A program made the translations under genes and the position numbers. From contig JAQURU010000011.1 in assembly GCA_028715435.1 (NCBI GenBank), forward strand, positions 1 to 14,924: a stretch of DNA of 14,924 bases. The letters are read 5' to 3'. The DNA is from Minisyncoccota bacterium (GTDB lineage: Bacteria; Patescibacteriota; Minisyncoccia; Minisyncoccales; CG1-02-41-26). The notes beneath the pieces were generated by a model. The model was not told the origin of the DNA and did no database searches. It worked only from the letters and a program-made list of their open reading frames with translations. Shown here piece by piece: positions 4,235 through 11,298 of the stretch. Position 1 is the first letter of the stretch. Each line of letters begins with the position of its first letter.

Positions 4235-6166
4235 TCATTTCAAAATATCTAAAAATACCTGGGCAGGAATATTTACCCCCACACCACACCTTTTGGTGCG
4301 GGGGTGAACCCCGGCTCGGTTCTTTAATTTTTGTTTACCTTTTTTTTGAGCTTCCAAAAGCTTGATTTTCCGAGTTACATCCCCGCCATAAAGCTTTGCA
4401 GTAACATCTTTTCGTAAAGCTGATATTGTTTCTCTGGCAATGATATTGCCCCCAATACAGGCCTGCAAACTTAAAGCAAACTGCTGATGGGGCAAAACCT
4501 CTTTGAATTTTTTTAAAAACATCTTCATTTCAGAAAAGGATTTTTCTTGGGGCAGTATTTTTGAAAAAGCTTCTTCTTTTTGCCCTGCTATTAAAACGTC
4601 AACCTTTACCAAATCCGCTTTTTTGCAGCCAGTTTGTTCAAAACTAAAAGAAGCATAGCCCTCGGTTGACGATTTTAAAATCTCGTAAAAACCGCCTGAA
4701 ATAATTTCCCTTAAAGGCGCTTCGGCTATCAAAAGCGATTTCTCCCTGGTTAATGTTTGGGTTGTTTCTAAAGTAATATTAAACTTAGGGAAAAGCTTAA
4801 AAAGAGAGCCGAAGTAACGGTTTGGAGTTATAATTTCAACCCTAACCCAGGGTTCTTGAGTTTCTTGGATATACGAAGCGTCGGGCCATAAAGCAGGAGA
4901 AGAAACTTCTATTGTTTGCCCATTTTTTAACAAAGCCAAGAAAACAACCTGGGGAGATGTGGCAATTAAATTCAAGCCAAACTCACTTTTTAACCGCCCA
5001 ACCGTTATTTCAGCATGCAATGAGCCCAAAAATCCGCAGCGAAATCCCCTGCCTAAAGCCATTTGCGACTCAAGCTGAAACTCAAAAGCTGGGTCATTCA
5101 GCTTGTGCTTATGCAAAGCGTCTTTTAAAATATCAAAATCATCTGCAATGGCTGGATACAAACTTAAGAAAAGAACTGGCTGGGGCTCTTTATACCCCAA
5201 CAAAGGTTTAATATTTAATGTTTGATTTTTGATATCTGGTATTATTATCGTATCTCCCACTTTAACTTTATCAGGAAGTTTAATGCCTGTTTTTATATAG
5301 CCAATTTCACCCGCTTGTAGCGATTCGCTTGCCAAGAGTTCTGGTTTAAAAAACCCAACTTCTTTTACTTCTGAACTGCAATGGCCGGCCATTAAATAAA
5401 TTTTCATGCCTTTTCTAATCTCACCGCTAAAAACTCGCACATAAGCTATCACCCCGGAAAAAGGATCGTATTTTGAATCAAAAATCAAGGCCTTAAAATT
5501 AGCCGCACAGCCAACCGCCCAACTCCCCTCCTTAACTTTATCAGGCAGCGGGGTCAAATCAGTGGGACTAGGGAAGGTGATCACTATTTTTTCTAAAAGT
5601 TCTTGCGCTCCCTGCCCTGTTTTGCCAGAAACTGCTAAAATTTCTTCTGGTTTTTGATTCAATATTAAAGATAACTCTTTTTTAGCCTCATCAATTTGCT
5701 CTTCTTGAGCTAAGTCAATTTTATTAATAGCTCCGATAATTACTAAGCCCTGTTTCTGAGCTTGCTCTAAGTTAAAAAGCGTTTGAGCTTGAATCCCCTG
5801 CTTAACATCAACCAATAAAACAGCTCCTTCGCAACATGCTAACGCTCTTGATATTTCATAAGAAAAATCAATATGCCCAGGAGTATCTATCAGATTCAGG
5901 ATAAATCCTGAATCTGGAATTTTTAATTTTAAATTTTTAATTTTTAAACCAGAAGTGTCCGTTTGGTTTGGTTTCCAAACCAAACGAACGGGATGCATTT
6001 TTATAGTAATGCCTTTTTCGCGCTCTAAGTCCATTGAATCTAAAAACTGCTCTTTCATTTTGTCTTTTTTTACCGCACCTGTTATTTCTAAAAACCTATC
6101 CGCCAATGTGGATTTACCATGGTCAACATGACTTATTATTACAAAATTACGGATTTTATCCTGCAT
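4235..6166 (-). CDS. lepA: Elongation factor 4 (LepA), with in-frame palindromic insertions
   Basis: LepA is a ribosome-bound GTPase that acts in initiation or back-translocation and often associates with the membrane. The GTPase motifs are all present: HVDHGKST (13-20), GITIK, DTPGH, NKID and SGKTGQG. Domain-specific LepA segments include RCGFLGSLHAEI and YGGDVTRKIKLLEAQKKGK, which separate it from TypA and EF-G. I start at M 6166, where MQDKIRNFVII matches the family N-terminus; the frame extends to 6214 but those residues lie inside murJ. The 643 residues exceed the usual 600. The surplus is mainly at residues 61-92 (two perfect hairpins around an AT-rich stretch) and 618-631 (a GC-rich hairpin), with perhaps a few residues around IKNQTLNIK. 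The start overlaps murJ by 28 bases, without a Shine-Dalgarno sequence. Confidence 0.93.
   Translation of the reverse strand: MQDKIRNFVIISHVDHGKSTLADRFLEITGAVKKDKMKEQFLDSMDLEREKGITIKMHPVRLVWKPNQTDTSGLKIKNLKLKIPDSGFILNLIDTPGHIDFSYEISRALACCEGAVLLVDVKQGIQAQTLFNLEQAQKQGLVIIGAINKIDLAQEEQIDEAKKELSLILNQKPEEILAVSGKTGQGAQELLEKIVITFPSPTDLTPLPDKVKEGSWAVGCAANFKALIFDSKYDPFSGVIAYVRVFSGEIRKGMKIYLMAGHCSSEVKEVGFFKPELLASESLQAGEIGYIKTGIKLPDKVKVGDTIIIPDIKNQTLNIKPLLGYKEPQPVLFLSLYPAIADDFDILKDALHKHKLNDPAFEFQLESQMALGRGFRCGFLGSLHAEITVGRLKSEFGLNLIATSPQVVFLALLKNGQTIEVSSPALWPDASYIQETQEPWVRVEIITPNRYFGSLFKLFPKFNITLETTQTLTREKSLLIAEAPLREIISGGFYEILKSSTEGYASFSFEQTGCKKADLVKVDVLIAGQKEEAFSKILPQEKSFSEMKMFLKKFKEVLPHQQFALSLQACIGGNIIARETISALRKDVTAKLYGGDVTRKIKLLEAQKKGKQKLKNRAGVHPRTKRCGVGVNIPAQVFLDILK
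4275..4305. repeat. GC-rich imperfect inverted repeat inside lepA
   Basis: ACCCCCACACCACACC and GGTGCGGGGGT face each other around TTTT. On the lepA strand it encodes HPRTKRCGVGV. It sits between KLK and NIPAQVFLDIL, where E. coli LepA runs directly as MKQIGNVELPQEAFLAIL, so roughly 13 residues are added. Confidence 0.7.
5891..5986. repeat. Compound palindromic element inside the lepA GTPase domain
   Basis: Two perfect 12-bp inverted repeats lie at 5891-5902/5905-5916 (loop 2) and 5960-5971/5975-5986 (loop 3). The stretch between them is mainly runs of A and T, like the intergenic repeats. Together they encode about residues 61-92. E. coli LepA has about 16 fewer residues between its switch I region and DTPGH. 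Confidence 0.85.
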
Positions 6167-7818
6167 AAATAACGATAAATTATTCTTGGCTCTGGCATTT
6201 TCATTAAAAAACACAATAACAAATAAATTCCTGCCCCAAAAAATGCTGACACTGCTGTTTGAATGAAAAGTCCAGCCACTTTAGAGGTTGCCAAAGCCAA
6301 GCTTAGCTTTGGCAAAAAGTATCCTACAACTTTCAAACAAAAATAACTTGATAAAGAAGCAAGCAAAGCCCCCAAGCTCATTTTCAAAAAAACCACCTTA
6401 TATTTCGCTAAACCTAAAGTGCCTATCTTTTTTTTCAGGCCACAAAAAAGAAACACGAATTGAAAAATGCTAGAAAGAGATAAGGCAATAGCCAGGCCTA
6501 AAACAGAAACGTCAGTTAAGTCCTTAAGTTTAAGGAAGCTAACTGTCCAATTCTGAAAAAAGCCAGGAGTTTTTAAAAGCCACACAAAAAAGAAGGCCAA
6601 AGCAATGTTAAGGCCAATAGAAAAAATGGCTATTTTCAAGGGTGTTTTAGTGTCATGTAAAGCAAAAAAAGCCCTGCCCAAAAAAGGCACTAAACAAGCA
6701 GCAAACAGAGAAAGCGACAAAACCCCGAAAGAGCTAGCAGTAAGCCTGGTTTCCCACCAGCCAAAATAACCGCTGCCTAAAAACTGGGTTCCATAAAGCA
6801 GCCGAATAACTTGAGCTCTTAAAATAAATAAAATGCCGCTTAATGGCAAAATAAAAAAAACAATGCGGCTTAAAATTATAGAAAAAACTTCTAAAAATTT
6901 TTCTTTTAAAAGCCCAGCAAAACTTTTAGACAAGGTTGGAAAAACTGCTGACGCAAAGGAAAGGCCGATTAAACCAATTGGCACGCAATACAAATTATTG
7001 GAAAGATTAAAAATTTTAATTGAACCAGCTGTAAGGGTAGAAGCAATGGCTGTGGTAACAATTAAATTAACCTGATAAGCTGCTGAGCTAATAGTTCGGG
7101 GCACCATTAGTTTAAAAATCCTTAAAAGCCCTGTTTTTTCTTTGATTTGTAAAGAAAAAACCGGTTTAAAGCCAGCTCTAAAAGCTGGAATAATTTGAGT
7201 TAACAGATGAAGCAATCCGCCCAAAATAACCCCCAAAGCCAAGCCAGGCAAACCTAAAAAAGGATAAAGCACAATTATGCCAACTAAGATACCGATGTTA
7301 TAAAAAATTGGAGCCAAAGCAAACGCAAAAAATAAATCTAAATATTGTAAAACACTAGAAAATATAGCTGAAAGTCCTAAAATAACCGGGCTTAGAAACA
7401 TGATGCGCATTAAATCAATTGTTTGTTGTTTTTGTTGAGTACTAAAGCCAGGCACTGTAAAATTAACAAGCCAAGGAGATATTAAAAAGAAAATAAATGA
7501 CAAGCCAACCAAAGCAATAAAAAATACTGAAAAGACATCTCTAAACAAATCTTGCGCTTGTTTTTGGCTATTTTTAAAATAAGAAGAAAAAACAGGTAAA
7601 AAAGCAGCGGTTATCCCTCCGGTGATTAAAATGCCGTAAATAAAATCTGGCACCCTAAAGGCTGCCCAGTAAACATCTGCTAATTTGTTTGGCAAAAAAT
7701 TAGCCAGCAAATTATCTCTTAGAGCCCCCAATGCATAGCTTATAAAACTAGAAATACCTATGATAAAGGCGGCCAAAGAAATAGTTTTGGTTTTTGAGCT
7801 TAATAGTGCTTTTATCAT
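6139..7818 (-). CDS. murJ: Lipid II flippase MurJ (MviN family)
   Basis: MurJ moves the wall precursor lipid II across the cytoplasmic membrane. The 559 residues are almost wholly hydrophobic with about 14 predicted helices. The N-terminal signature is clear: GISSFISYALGALRDNLLA, then ADVYWAAFRVPDFIY and GGITAAFLPVFSSYF. The RD pair (R34) and D48 match E. coli R24 and D39, but the E. coli segment LRRIFAEGA reads IYGILITGG, so the arginines and glutamate there are absent, as I recall for other Patescibacteria. The C-terminus is longer than the 511 residues of E. coli. A 28-bp near-perfect palindrome lies in the coding sequence at 6288-6315. The start is ATG 7818 with no Shine-Dalgarno, next to the -35 box of the divergent rnpB promoter. 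lepA begins inside its last 28 bases. Confidence 0.9.
   Translation of the reverse strand: MIKALLSSKTKTISLAAFIIGISSFISYALGALRDNLLANFLPNKLADVYWAAFRVPDFIYGILITGGITAAFLPVFSSYFKNSQKQAQDLFRDVFSVFFIALVGLSFIFFLISPWLVNFTVPGFSTQQKQQTIDLMRIMFLSPVILGLSAIFSSVLQYLDLFFAFALAPIFYNIGILVGIIVLYPFLGLPGLALGVILGGLLHLLTQIIPAFRAGFKPVFSLQIKEKTGLLRIFKLMVPRTISSAAYQVNLIVTTAIASTLTAGSIKIFNLSNNLYCVPIGLIGLSFASAVFPTLSKSFAGLLKEKFLEVFSIILSRIVFFILPLSGILFILRAQVIRLLYGTQFLGSGYFGWWETRLTASSFGVLSLSLFAACLVPFLGRAFFALHDTKTPLKIAIFSIGLNIALAFFFVWLLKTPGFFQNWTVSFLKLKDLTDVSVLGLAIALSLSSIFQFVFLFCGLKKKIGTLGLAKYKVVFLKMSLGALLASLSSYFCLKVVGYFLPKLSLALATSKVAGLFIQTAVSAFFGAGIYLLLCFLMKMPEPRIIYRYLCRIKSVIL
6288..6315. repeat. 28-bp palindrome with one mismatched pair, inside murJ
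   Basis: TTGCCAAAGC and GCTTTGGCAA are exact reverse complements flanking AAGCTT, with one C/A mismatch. It encodes residues 502-511 (LSLALATSK region), a linker between C-terminal helices. Confidence 0.7.
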
Positions 7819-7847
7819 TTGACAAAAATAAAATTAGATTATATAAT
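7819..7847 (+). promoter_or_regulatory. Consensus sigma-70 promoter of rnpB; its -10 is palindromic and may also serve murJ
   Basis: TTGACA (7819-7824) and TATAAT (7842-7847) are 17 bases apart, a perfect consensus. Transcription should begin near 7854, where helix P1 of RNase P RNA begins. The -10 region ATTATATAAT (7838-7847) is its own reverse complement, so the minus strand carries TATAAT at 7843-7838, suitably placed for a murJ message with a leader of about 13 bases. The leftward -35 box is weak. Confidence 0.88.
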
Positions 7848-7852
7848 AAAAA

Positions 7853-8240
7853 TGCTTTAGTAAAGCAGGCAATCGCTGAACTCATAATATCACAATTATG
7901 GGATTAGAGGAAAGTCCGAACACTCATCCTGAGGCGTAAGCCGAAGGAAAAGGTAGCGGGTAATTCCCGTCCGGAGCAATCCGAGAGGTGCGAACAGAGA
8001 CGCTTTTTATCGAAAGGTAAAAAGCATCCTAGACCGGGTCTAGGATGATTCTCAAAGGAAACTTGAGAATGAAACGGCTAAATCCTTTCCTGAGTGCAAG
8101 AGCAAACGTTTCGACAATCTCCGGATTTGCCGAAACGAAAAAGTAGCTCGCTAGATTCCGAACGTAAGCGAGGAACAAGATAAATGATTGCCCTCCGCCA
8201 GTTGGCGGAACAGAATTCGGCTTATAGCTTTGCTAAAGTA
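7853..8240 (+). ncRNA. rnpB: RNase P RNA, bacterial type A
   Basis: This is the catalytic RNA that cuts 5' leaders from tRNA precursors. The universal core is visible: GAGGAAAGTCCG (7907-7918) near the 5' end, AACAGAGACG, AAGAGC (8098-8103), AGATAAATGATTG (8178-8190) and ACAGAATTCGGCTTAT (8210-8225). P1 pairs CTTTAGTAAAGC (7855-7866) with GCTTTGCTAAAG (8227-8238). P2 pairs GGCAATC (7868-7874) with GATTGCC (8186-8192). Further hairpins are GCTTTTTA/TAAAAAGC, ATCCTAGACC/GTCTAGGAT and ATTCTCAA/TTGAGAAT. The usual L15 sequence GGTAAGAGC reads TGCAAGAGC (8095-8103), so the GGU that pairs with tRNA CCA seems absent. It is one of only two plus-strand genes and has its own consensus promoter and terminator. 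Confidence 0.95.
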
Positions 8241-8274
8241 AAAACTCCTCCGCCTAAAGCGGAGGAGTTTTTTT
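8241..8274. terminator. Two-way terminator between rnpB and rnhA
   Basis: AAACTCCTCCGC (8242-8253) pairs perfectly with GCGGAGGAGTTT (8259-8270) around CTAAA. Rightward it ends in a run of seven T (8268-8274), leftward in TTTTTA. It closes rnpB and, three bases after its stop codon, rnhA. Confidence 0.93.
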
Positions 8275-8276
8275 GC

Positions 8277-8717
8277 TTAAAATAATTTTTGAACAGCAAT
8301 AGAGCTATCTAAGGCCTGATTTACCATTGCGTCAGCTAATTTATTTTGCTCTCTTTGAATTGCCCTAAAAAAAATATTAGGCAATTCCACCCGCAAATTC
8401 CAAACTTCTAAAAACAATTTACCTATTTTTTCATCTTGAACTTTATACTTTCCCTGCATTTGTTTTATTAAAAGCTCTGAATCAGCTCTTACCTCTATGT
8501 CAAAATTTTTTATTTTATCTTTTCCAAAAACTTGTTTAGCTTTTTTGAAAGCAAAAATCAAGGCCTTGTATTCTGCTTCGTTATTCGTACAAACGCCAAT
8601 TGCTTGGCCATATTTTTTTAGTACGTTGCCTTTTACATCGCAAAAAACAACCCCGACAGCTCCTTCTCCAGGATTACCCCGAGACCCCCCATCTGTGTAA
8701 ATAATAATTTTTTCCAT
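8277..8717 (-). CDS. rnhA: Ribonuclease HI
   Basis: RNase HI cuts the RNA strand of RNA-DNA hybrids, removing primers and R-loops. The four metal-binding acidic residues are all visible: D9 in YTDGGSRGNPG, E47 in TNNEAEY, D79 in RADSELL and D129 in NKLADAMVNQAL. The 146-residue length is that of a stand-alone RNase H domain; there is no N-terminal hybrid-binding domain. QREQNKLADAMVNQAL is the usual C-terminal helix motif. ATG 8717 is the first start and lacks a Shine-Dalgarno sequence. It follows the DHH nuclease gene after a 133-base AT-rich gap and faces rnpB across a shared terminator. Confidence 0.93.
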   Translation of the reverse strand: MEKIIIYTDGGSRGNPGEGAVGVVFCDVKGNVLKKYGQAIGVCTNNEAEYKALIFAFKKAKQVFGKDKIKNFDIEVRADSELLIKQMQGKYKVQDEKIGKLFLEVWNLRVELPNIFFRAIQREQNKLADAMVNQALDSSIAVQKLF

Positions 8718-8850
8718 AAGAAAATAATTTTAAATTCTAAATTTTAAATTCTAAATCAAGTTTTAATTTTAAAATTATAAATGTTAAATTACGAGCCCAT
8801 TTTAAAATTTAACATTAAAAATCATTTAAAATTCATTTAAAATTCGAGTT
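8718..8850. repeat. AT-only palindromic intergenic region
   Basis: The stretch is almost entirely A and T, with repeated TTTAAATTCTAAA and CATTTAAAATT units. A clear inverted repeat pairs AATGTTAAATT (8780-8790) with AATTTAACATT (8806-8816). No coding frame or good promoter is seen. Similar sequence occurs at 14395-14415 and inside lepA. Confidence 0.6.
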
Positions 8851-10032
8851 TTAAAATTTAAAATTATTGCCTTGGAAGTGTTCTTCCAGGCACTTTTTTA
8901 GCCCACCAACTTGTTCTTTAGCACAAGTAAATCCTGCAGCTGGAGGATGGCCTCCGTAAACTTCTAAAAAAACAGAGCATTTTTTTAAAGCCAGCACTCC
9001 ATCTAGGCCATGGGGCATTCTTACAGAGCCGCGGCATTTTTCTTTACCAATTTTAAAAATAAAAGTAGGCTTTTGTGTTTTGTTGCAAACTCGCGAAGCC
9101 ACAGGGCCTGTTAAAATTTGTTCCCACAGTTCATTGCCCTCAAAAACAATTGGCGAAGCGCTGTTATCTTTTGATATGGCCTCTTGGGCTATTTCTTTTA
9201 TCCGCATTTGACGCTTTTGAGATTCTTCAAATAACTTTCTGGCTAAAACAGCGGCTTTAGCCGGATCCTTTTCTTTAAAAAGAATGTAGCTTTCTGTTAA
9301 ATGCCCCTGCGTTCCAGTTATATTTAAAGCTAAAACAATTTTGCTAAAAATAGTTCTGGGAACATCGTTTTCTGACTTAACTATATCAATTATGGCCTTC
9401 ATTCCCGGTCTAAATGTTCCATTTAAGCAAGCGCTTCCTTCTTGGATGATTCTTTTATTGCAATCTTCCTCGGGCATCATGTCAGCTATCGCTCCTAAAG
9501 CCCCTATTTCTAAGAAGCTGCTTTTTAGTGTTTGGGGAATTTCTTGATTAAAAATTTCCTCACTTAATTTATAAACCAAGCAAACGTTGGCCAATTTTTT
9601 AAAAGCATATTTGTCACCTGGTTGTTTTGGGTCAATAATTAAAGCAGGGGCAGGCAATTGGCCTAAAACTTCGTGATGGTCAATTATCATTACTTCAAAA
9701 CCTGCCTGGCTGGCCTGTTTAACTCCTTCAAAACTGCTAATACCACAATCCAAAACAATTAAAAGAGCCGGCGCTAAGCCCTTAAAGTCCATTAGGGCCT
9801 CAGGGCTCAAGCCATATCCCCCTTCCTCTCTGTTGGAAAAAAAAACTGCATGGACCCCTTTAGAAAGCACCTGAACTCTATTAAACAAATTTTGGATTGT
9901 TTCTTCTAAAATAATGGCTGAAGTGATACCATCCAGATCTGCATCAGCAAAAATAACGATTCTTTCATTATTTTTTACTGCCTGTTTAATTCGCTTAGCC
10001 GCCTTTTTTAAATTTTTAATTTGGTGAAGCAT
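8851..10032 (-). CDS. DHH-family phosphoesterase, RecJ-like core
   Basis: The 393 residues comprise a DHH domain and a DHHA1 domain. Metal-binding motifs are FADADLDG (D30, D32, D34), LDCGIS (D95), IIDHHE (D118, H119, H120) and ALGAIADMMP (D184). TGPVASRV (308-315) and GGHPPAAGF (360-368) belong to the DHHA1 part. GAIADMMP and the spacing are those of RecJ, the 5'-3' single-strand DNA exonuclease of repair, rather than of NrnA or GdpP, which lack VASRV. It lacks the OB-fold and C-terminal domains of the 577-residue E. coli RecJ, so it is a minimal RecJ or a related small nuclease. The start at ATG 10032 has no Shine-Dalgarno. It is probably co-transcribed with pgk and rnhA. Nuclease activity is likely; the substrate is less certain. 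Confidence 0.85.
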   Translation of the reverse strand: MLHQIKNLKKAAKRIKQAVKNNERIVIFADADLDGITSAIILEETIQNLFNRVQVLSKGVHAVFFSNREEGGYGLSPEALMDFKGLAPALLIVLDCGISSFEGVKQASQAGFEVMIIDHHEVLGQLPAPALIIDPKQPGDKYAFKKLANVCLVYKLSEEIFNQEIPQTLKSSFLEIGALGAIADMMPEEDCNKRIIQEGSACLNGTFRPGMKAIIDIVKSENDVPRTIFSKIVLALNITGTQGHLTESYILFKEKDPAKAAVLARKLFEESQKRQMRIKEIAQEAISKDNSASPIVFEGNELWEQILTGPVASRVCNKTQKPTFIFKIGKEKCRGSVRMPHGLDGVLALKKCSVFLEVYGGHPPAAGFTCAKEQVGGLKKCLEEHFQGNNFKF

Positions 10033-10045
10033 AGATTGAGATAAA

Positions 10046-10098
10046 CGACCCCACCCTTTTCGCTATCCGCCAACTGGCAAAAGGGAAAGGATGGGGTT
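10046..10098. repeat. Degenerate GC-rich hairpin repeat between pgk and the DHH gene
   Basis: CGACCCCACCC at the left and GGATGGGGTT at the right form an imperfect hairpin with CCGCCAACTGGC in the centre. The left arm matches the copies at 13029 and 14422. The central 12 bases also occur, reversed, in an rnpB hairpin. No strong T-run follows, so it is not a typical terminator. Confidence 0.6.
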
Positions 10099-10111
10099 CA
10101 GGGCAACATTC

Positions 10112-11263
10112 CTAAATTTTTAAGGCCTCAATGCCAGGTAGAGTTCCTTTAGCAATAAATTCAAGCAAGGCGCTTCCTCCAGAAGATAAGTAAGAGAATC
10201 CCTTTTCCAGGCCCTCAGCCCTGATAAAAGCAACAGTATCCCCTCCTCCTGCTATTTTAAGAGCTTTTTCATTCTTAATAATTGCCCTGGCAATAGACAA
10301 AGAACCGTTTCTAAAATTTGAATCTTCAACCAAGCCCAAATTTCCTGACCAAAAAATTGTTTTAGCTATTTTTATAATTTCTGAAAATTTTTCTATCGTT
10401 GCTTGGCCAATATCAAGAATTTCTTCTTCTTTTCTTACGCTCCCTGGCGCTATTTGGCGAATTCCTTCTTCACTAAAAGACGCCAAAACATCTAACGGCA
10501 AGTTAATTTTAGGGTTAGTTAAGTCAATTCTTAATAATAAGTCTTTGGTTTCTTGGCTGGGTTTTGGCCCGCCAACAATAATTTTCTGAATAGCCAATAA
10601 TATATTGGCTATTTTCCCCCCGAATAACAGATAATCAGCCATTGGCAAAAACCTGGCAATCATTTTTAACTTACTTTCAACTTTTGCGCCACCAATTAAA
10701 ACAACCAAAGGCCTTTGAGGGTTTTCAATTAAAGAACTTAAAACATTTGCCTCCCTTTCGCATTCAAAGCCAATAAAATGAGGTAAAAGCTTTGGGGTAA
10801 TAACTATCGAGCTATGCTTTCTGTGGCAACAGCCAAATGCCTCGCCAACATAAATTTCTGCTAAAGCAGCTAGTTCCTTAGCAAACTTTTCATCGTTTCT
10901 TTCTTCTCCTTTGTTAATTCGCAAATTCTCCAAAACAAGAATCTTGCCAAGCCCCATCTTATCTATCATCCTCTTTGGTTTTGAGCCAATAGATTTTGGG
11001 CAAAACAAAACCTTTTCGTTTAAAATACCTTCTAACACAGGAACAACTGGCCTTAAGGAAGCTTTTTGCCACCGGCCTTCTTGCGCTATGTGGCTTGCTA
11101 AAATAATCTTGGCGCCACTCTCTCTTAGATACTTAATGGTTGACAACGCTTTTATTATTTTAAAATCATCAAGAACTTTTCCTTTGTAAACAGGAACATT
11201 AAAATCACATCTCACTAAAACTTTTTTGCCAAAAAAATTATAATCGTATAAGCTTCTAAACAT
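10112..11263 (-). CDS. pgk: Phosphoglycerate kinase, divergent active site
   Basis: Pgk transfers phosphate from 1,3-bisphosphoglycerate to ADP in glycolysis. The 383 residues cover the full length of the family (about 395). Conserved elements are VRCDFNVP (D20, N22), H58, LENLR (R115), HRKH (R148), GGAKVESK (K194, K198), AGGGDT (D342) and LPGIEAL. Several positions usually invariant are changed: yeast R38 aligns with K35, R65 with Q61, the WNGP motif is WSGN (306-308), and the STGGGA motif is SSGGSA. The enzyme is thus recognisable but unusual. The start is ATG 11263, only ten bases after a perfect 10-bp hairpin in the leader, with no Shine-Dalgarno. It lies between the ATPase and DHH genes with no other glycolytic gene nearby. 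Confidence 0.92.
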   Translation of the reverse strand: MFRSLYDYNFFGKKVLVRCDFNVPVYKGKVLDDFKIIKALSTIKYLRESGAKIILASHIAQEGRWQKASLRPVVPVLEGILNEKVLFCPKSIGSKPKRMIDKMGLGKILVLENLRINKGEERNDEKFAKELAALAEIYVGEAFGCCHRKHSSIVITPKLLPHFIGFECEREANVLSSLIENPQRPLVVLIGGAKVESKLKMIARFLPMADYLLFGGKIANILLAIQKIIVGGPKPSQETKDLLLRIDLTNPKINLPLDVLASFSEEGIRQIAPGSVRKEEEILDIGQATIEKFSEIIKIAKTIFWSGNLGLVEDSNFRNGSLSIARAIIKNEKALKIAGGGDTVAFIRAEGLEKGFSYLSSGGSALLEFIAKGTLPGIEALKI

Positions 11264-11272
11264 ATAGTTAGC

Positions 11273-11295
11273 CGGACTTAGCTTAGCTAAGTCCG
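11273..11295. repeat. Perfect hairpin in the pgk leader
   Basis: CGGACTTAGC and GCTAAGTCCG form a 10-bp perfect stem with loop TTA, between the ATPase stop (11299) and the pgk start (11263). No T-run follows on the minus strand, so it is not a standard terminator. It could affect pgk translation or RNA stability. Confidence 0.7.
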
Positions 11296-11298
11296 AGT

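Noticed and set aside
4912..5211. Plus-strand open frame of 99 codons
   Set aside because: It is antisense to conserved lepA domains and has no promoter or family resemblance.
4235..6214. lepA insertions as sequencing errors or frameshifts
   Set aside because: All insertions keep the frame and conserved LepA motifs continue on both sides.
8718..8850. Small gene or structured RNA in the AT-rich gap
   Set aside because: There is no open frame of useful length and no conserved RNA motif; the sequence is simple AT repeats.
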